The translations under genes were made by a program, and so were the position numbers. A stretch of 8,733 bases of DNA from Candidatus Poribacteria bacterium (GTDB taxonomy: Bacteria > Poribacteria > WGA-4E > DTYX01), in NCBI GenBank assembly GCA_012961655.1, contig DTYX01000379.1:1-8733 (forward strand). Direction: 5' to 3'. The notes below the pieces were generated by a model. The model made no database searches. It saw only the letters and a program-made list of their open reading frames with translations, and had not been told where the DNA came from. Below are positions 6,978-8,733 of this stretch, piece after piece (positions within the stretch are counted from its first letter, which is position 1; every line of letters begins with the position of its first letter).

Positions 6978-7965
6978 AGTGGTAAATGGTGAAAATTTAA
7001 CCGAACAAGAAGCCGTTGATGTCATGAATGTTATCATGAGCGGGGAAGCGACTGATGCTCAGATAGCGAGTTTTATCACCGCGTTGCGGTTGAAAGGGGA
7101 AACCATTGAAGAGATTACGGGCTGCGCACGGGTGATGCGCGAAAAAGCCACGAAAATTCAAACGATTCATCCACTTGTAGTTGATACCTGCGGGACAGGC
7201 GGCGATGGCGCGCATACATTCAACATCTCGACGACGGCGGCATTTGTCGCGGCGGGCGCGGGAATTCCCGTTGCAAAACATGGCAACCGGTCGGTTTCCA
7301 GTCGTTGCGGTAGTGCAGATGTGCTGAAAACGTTAGGTATGAATATCGAAGTCGAGCCGGATTTAGTCGGGCGTTGCATAGATGAAATCGGCATCGGTTT
7401 CCTTTTTGCGCCGCTGTTGCACGGCGCGATGAAATATGCCATCGGTCCGCGGCGTGAAATCGGCATCAGAACGATATTTAATATTCTAGGACCACTGACC
7501 AATCCCGCCGGCGCCCAAGCGCAAGTGTTGGGGGTATATGACGCCAATCTCACTGAGCCACTCGCCAAAGTGCTGCACAATCTCGGCAGCGAGCATGTTT
7601 TTGTCGTACATGGAAAAGATGGATTAGATGAAATCACAACGACAACAGACACTCAAATCTCTGAACTCGCTAACGGCAAAGTGCGCACTTATAATCTAGC
7701 GCCAATAGGACTCGGAATCCCCAAAGCCAAAACGCAGGATTTAATCGGAGGTACACCTGAAGAAAACGCGGCGATGACATTGGACGTCCTTCAAGGCAAA
7801 TCGGGCGCGAAACGTGATATCGTGTTGCTGAACGCTGCTGCGGCAATTGTCGCAGGCGGAAAAGCGGACAACCTGCGCCAAGGAATCTCTATCGCTGAAG
7901 ATTCTATCGATTCAGGCAGGGCGCTGGAGAAGCTAGAAGCGTTGAAGGAAATGACAAGTTCATAA
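6955..7965 (+). CDS. trpD: Anthranilate phosphoribosyltransferase
   Basis: A 336-residue cytoplasmic enzyme of the second tryptophan-pathway step: anthranilate plus PRPP gives N-(5'-phosphoribosyl)anthranilate and pyrophosphate. Seen here: the N-terminal helical domain (about 1-70, with LTEQEAVDVM and IASFITALRLKGET), the PRPP loop DTCGTGGDG (77-85), NIST (90-93), KHGNR (108-112), SSRCGSADVLKTLG (115-128), R166 in IGPRREIG, RTIFNILGPLTNP (172-184) and the metal-binding acidic block DGLDE (222-226). All key blocks are present and length is normal (about 335-350), so it should be active. The frame is open from GTG 6874, but that would add 27 atypical residues; ATG 6955 has GGAAGGTGA at ideal spacing. 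It is a stand-alone trpD: no trpE, trpG, trpC, trpF, trpB or trpA lies within view, and no run of Trp codons or T-box-like leader is seen upstream. The 131-nt gap from the TPP gene leaves co-transcription open. Confidence 0.96.
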   Translation: MIQEAIGKVVNGENLTEQEAVDVMNVIMSGEATDAQIASFITALRLKGETIEEITGCARVMREKATKIQTIHPLVVDTCGTGGDGAHTFNISTTAAFVAAGAGIPVAKHGNRSVSSRCGSADVLKTLGMNIEVEPDLVGRCIDEIGIGFLFAPLLHGAMKYAIGPRREIGIRTIFNILGPLTNPAGAQAQVLGVYDANLTEPLAKVLHNLGSEHVFVVHGKDGLDEITTTTDTQISELANGKVRTYNLAPIGLGIPKAKTQDLIGGTPEENAAMTLDVLQGKSGAKRDIVLLNAAAAIVAGGKADNLRQGISIAEDSIDSGRALEKLEALKEMTSS

Positions 7966-8027
7966 CGACATGGAATCACGTACTTTACCCATACGGATTA
8001 AGTTAAGGAATTATCATCAACTTTCAT

Positions 8028-8111
8028 TCCTTTCCCTGTCAGGGGGTTAGGGGTTTCTTGAGAAGGATTTCAGCTGATTAAAATCCCCCCAGCCCACTCC
8101 CAATATAAGGA
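8028..8111. repeat. Imperfect inverted repeat with G-rich and C-rich arms
   Basis: The left arm (8028-8057) contains CCCTGTCAGGGGG and TTAGGGGTTTC; the right arm (8080-8111) contains AAAATCCCCCCAGCCC and then AATATAAGGA. Read on the minus strand, the left arm becomes GAAACCCCTAACCCCC... ending AAAGGA, which resembles the right arm (AAA, C-run, A, CCC, ending AAGGA). A 22-nt AT-richer centre separates them. This looks like a small dispersed palindromic element of the kind common between genes. No second copy is in the window, so its repetitive nature is inferred from shape alone. No T-run follows, so it is not a standard terminator. Confidence 0.35.
8058..8084 (+). promoter_or_regulatory. Weak candidate promoter for sucC
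   Basis: TTGAGA (8058-8063) and TAAAAT (8079-8084) each match the sigma-70 consensus at five of six positions, but the 15-nt spacer is short. They lie between the arms of the inverted repeat, and transcription would start about 35 nt before sucC. A promoter is expected in this 159-nt gap because trpD and sucC are functionally unrelated; whether this is it is uncertain. Confidence 0.2.
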
Positions 8112-8124
8112 TAGTAGACAAATT

Positions 8125-8733
8125 ATGAGACTTCATGAATATGAGGCGAAAGATATATTTGCAAGCTATGGCATTCCGACGCCGAAGCGCGGTCTCGCTA
8201 AAACTGCAGACGAGGCGGTTAAAAAGGCAAAAGAGATAGGGCTGCCTGTAGTTATCAAATCTCAAGTGCTTGTCGGCGGGCGAGGTTTGGCCGGCGGAAT
8301 TAAATTTGCGGAGAGTATAGAGGAGGTCAAGCGTGGGGCAGAGGTAGTCCTGCATACGCCCATAAAAGGATATCAGCCGGATGGTATCCTGATTCAAGAA
8401 AAATTGGAACTCGAAGCTGAAATCTATCTAGGTATTACCATTGATGGACTGGCGGGTTGTCCTATCGTTATGGTTAGTTCAGAAGGCGGCGTGGCAGTTG
8501 AGAAAACGGCAGCTAAAAGTCCCGAAAAGATAGCGTCGATACATACCGATGTTTTTATAGGATTGCAATCCTACCAAGCTCGTAAGTTAGCAAAAGCATT
8601 GGGACTTTCGGGCGCGGAATCATCTCAGATTGCTGATATTCTTTTAAAGCTATATAAAGTCTTTGAAGATTACGATGCGCTCATTGCGGAGATAAATCCA
8701 CTAGCTATCATAAACGATGGCTCTATCTATGCA
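8125..8733 (+). CDS. sucC: Succinyl-CoA synthetase beta subunit (ADP-forming type), 5' part, runs off the window
   Basis: The first 203 codons of an ATP-grasp enzyme. With its alpha subunit (SucD), SucC interconverts succinyl-CoA and succinate with formation of ATP or GTP in the citric acid cycle. The protein begins MRLHEYEAKDIFASYGIPTP, almost the family signature, followed by a Lys in VVIKSQV (42-48), the glycine-rich nucleotide loop GGRGLAGGIK (51-60), ELEAEIYLGI (95-104), SSEGGVAVEK (118-127) and AEINPLAI (188-195), whose Glu and Asn bind Mg-nucleotide in the family. The frame is open to the last base; the phosphate-transfer half with the GGGA loop lies beyond the edge, and full length is usually about 380-400. 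AAGGA at 8107-8111 is a rather distant ribosome site. sucD would be expected next. Malate-CoA ligase (MtkA) has the same fold and cannot be fully excluded from this half. Confidence 0.94.
   Translation, partial: MRLHEYEAKDIFASYGIPTPKRGLAKTADEAVKKAKEIGLPVVIKSQVLVGGRGLAGGIKFAESIEEVKRGAEVVLHTPIKGYQPDGILIQEKLELEAEIYLGITIDGLAGCPIVMVSSEGGVAVEKTAAKSPEKIASIHTDVFIGLQSYQARKLAKALGLSGAESSQIADILLKLYKVFEDYDALIAEINPLAIINDGSIYA

Noticed and set aside
7167..7652. 161-codon open frame on the minus strand inside trpD
   Set aside because: Antisense shadow of a strongly conserved gene; its translation has no recognisable domain and no ribosome site stands out.
8047..8397. 116-codon minus-strand frame over the sucC start
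   Set aside because: It overlaps the well-supported sucC N-terminus and the translation resembles no known family.
1..8733. CRISPR arrays, tRNA or rRNA genes, transposases, phage or defence genes
   Set aside because: I looked for regularly spaced repeats, structural RNA signatures and corresponding proteins on both strands and saw none.

Overview
The window reads as chromosomal DNA from a diderm (outer-membrane-bearing) bacterium of moderate, rather low GC content. The evidence for an outer membrane is a Wzi-type beta-barrel with a signal peptide and a C-terminal phenylalanine. I cannot place the organism to a phylum. The mix of a DUF362 protein, a short phosphoglycosyl transferase carrying TPR repeats, a Wzi-like porin and repeat-like intergenic sequence would fit one of the poorly sampled environmental lineages, but that is an impression, not a demonstration. 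All real genes lie on the + strand.

Left part (1-5228), surface polysaccharide: a short dispersed-repeat-like sequence at the extreme 5' end; a DUF362 protein (43-1059); a membrane phosphoglycosyl transferase fused to a TPR tail (1069-2424); an intergenic region with a possible extended -10 promoter and a palindrome; a Wzi-like outer-membrane capsule protein (2596-4230); and a GalE-type nucleotide-sugar epimerase with a TTG start (4296-5228). A plausible joint role is supply of an NDP-sugar (epimerase), loading of the first sugar phosphate onto a lipid carrier at the inner membrane (transferase), and anchoring or passage of the finished polymer at the outer membrane (Wzi-like). The cluster is incomplete here, with no Wzx/Wzy, ABC exporter or further glycosyltransferases, and presumably continues upstream.

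Right part (5261-8733), metabolic: a thiamine-diphosphate enzyme of the acetolactate synthase superfamily (5261-6823), which follows the epimerase by only 32 nt and may be co-transcribed with it; an isolated trpD (6955-7965) whose upstream gap holds a protein-like but unrecognised reading frame; an intergenic region with an imperfect inverted repeat; and the first 203 codons of sucC (8125 to the window edge).

No clear-cut new system is visible. The most notable points are the transferase-TPR fusion, the DUF362/transferase pairing, the placement of the TPP enzyme next to sugar genes, and the orphan coding-like stretch before trpD. Starts were moved downstream of the longest possible reading frame for the Wzi-like gene (to 2596) and trpD (to 6955). 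No stretch longer than 300 bases lacks a gene.
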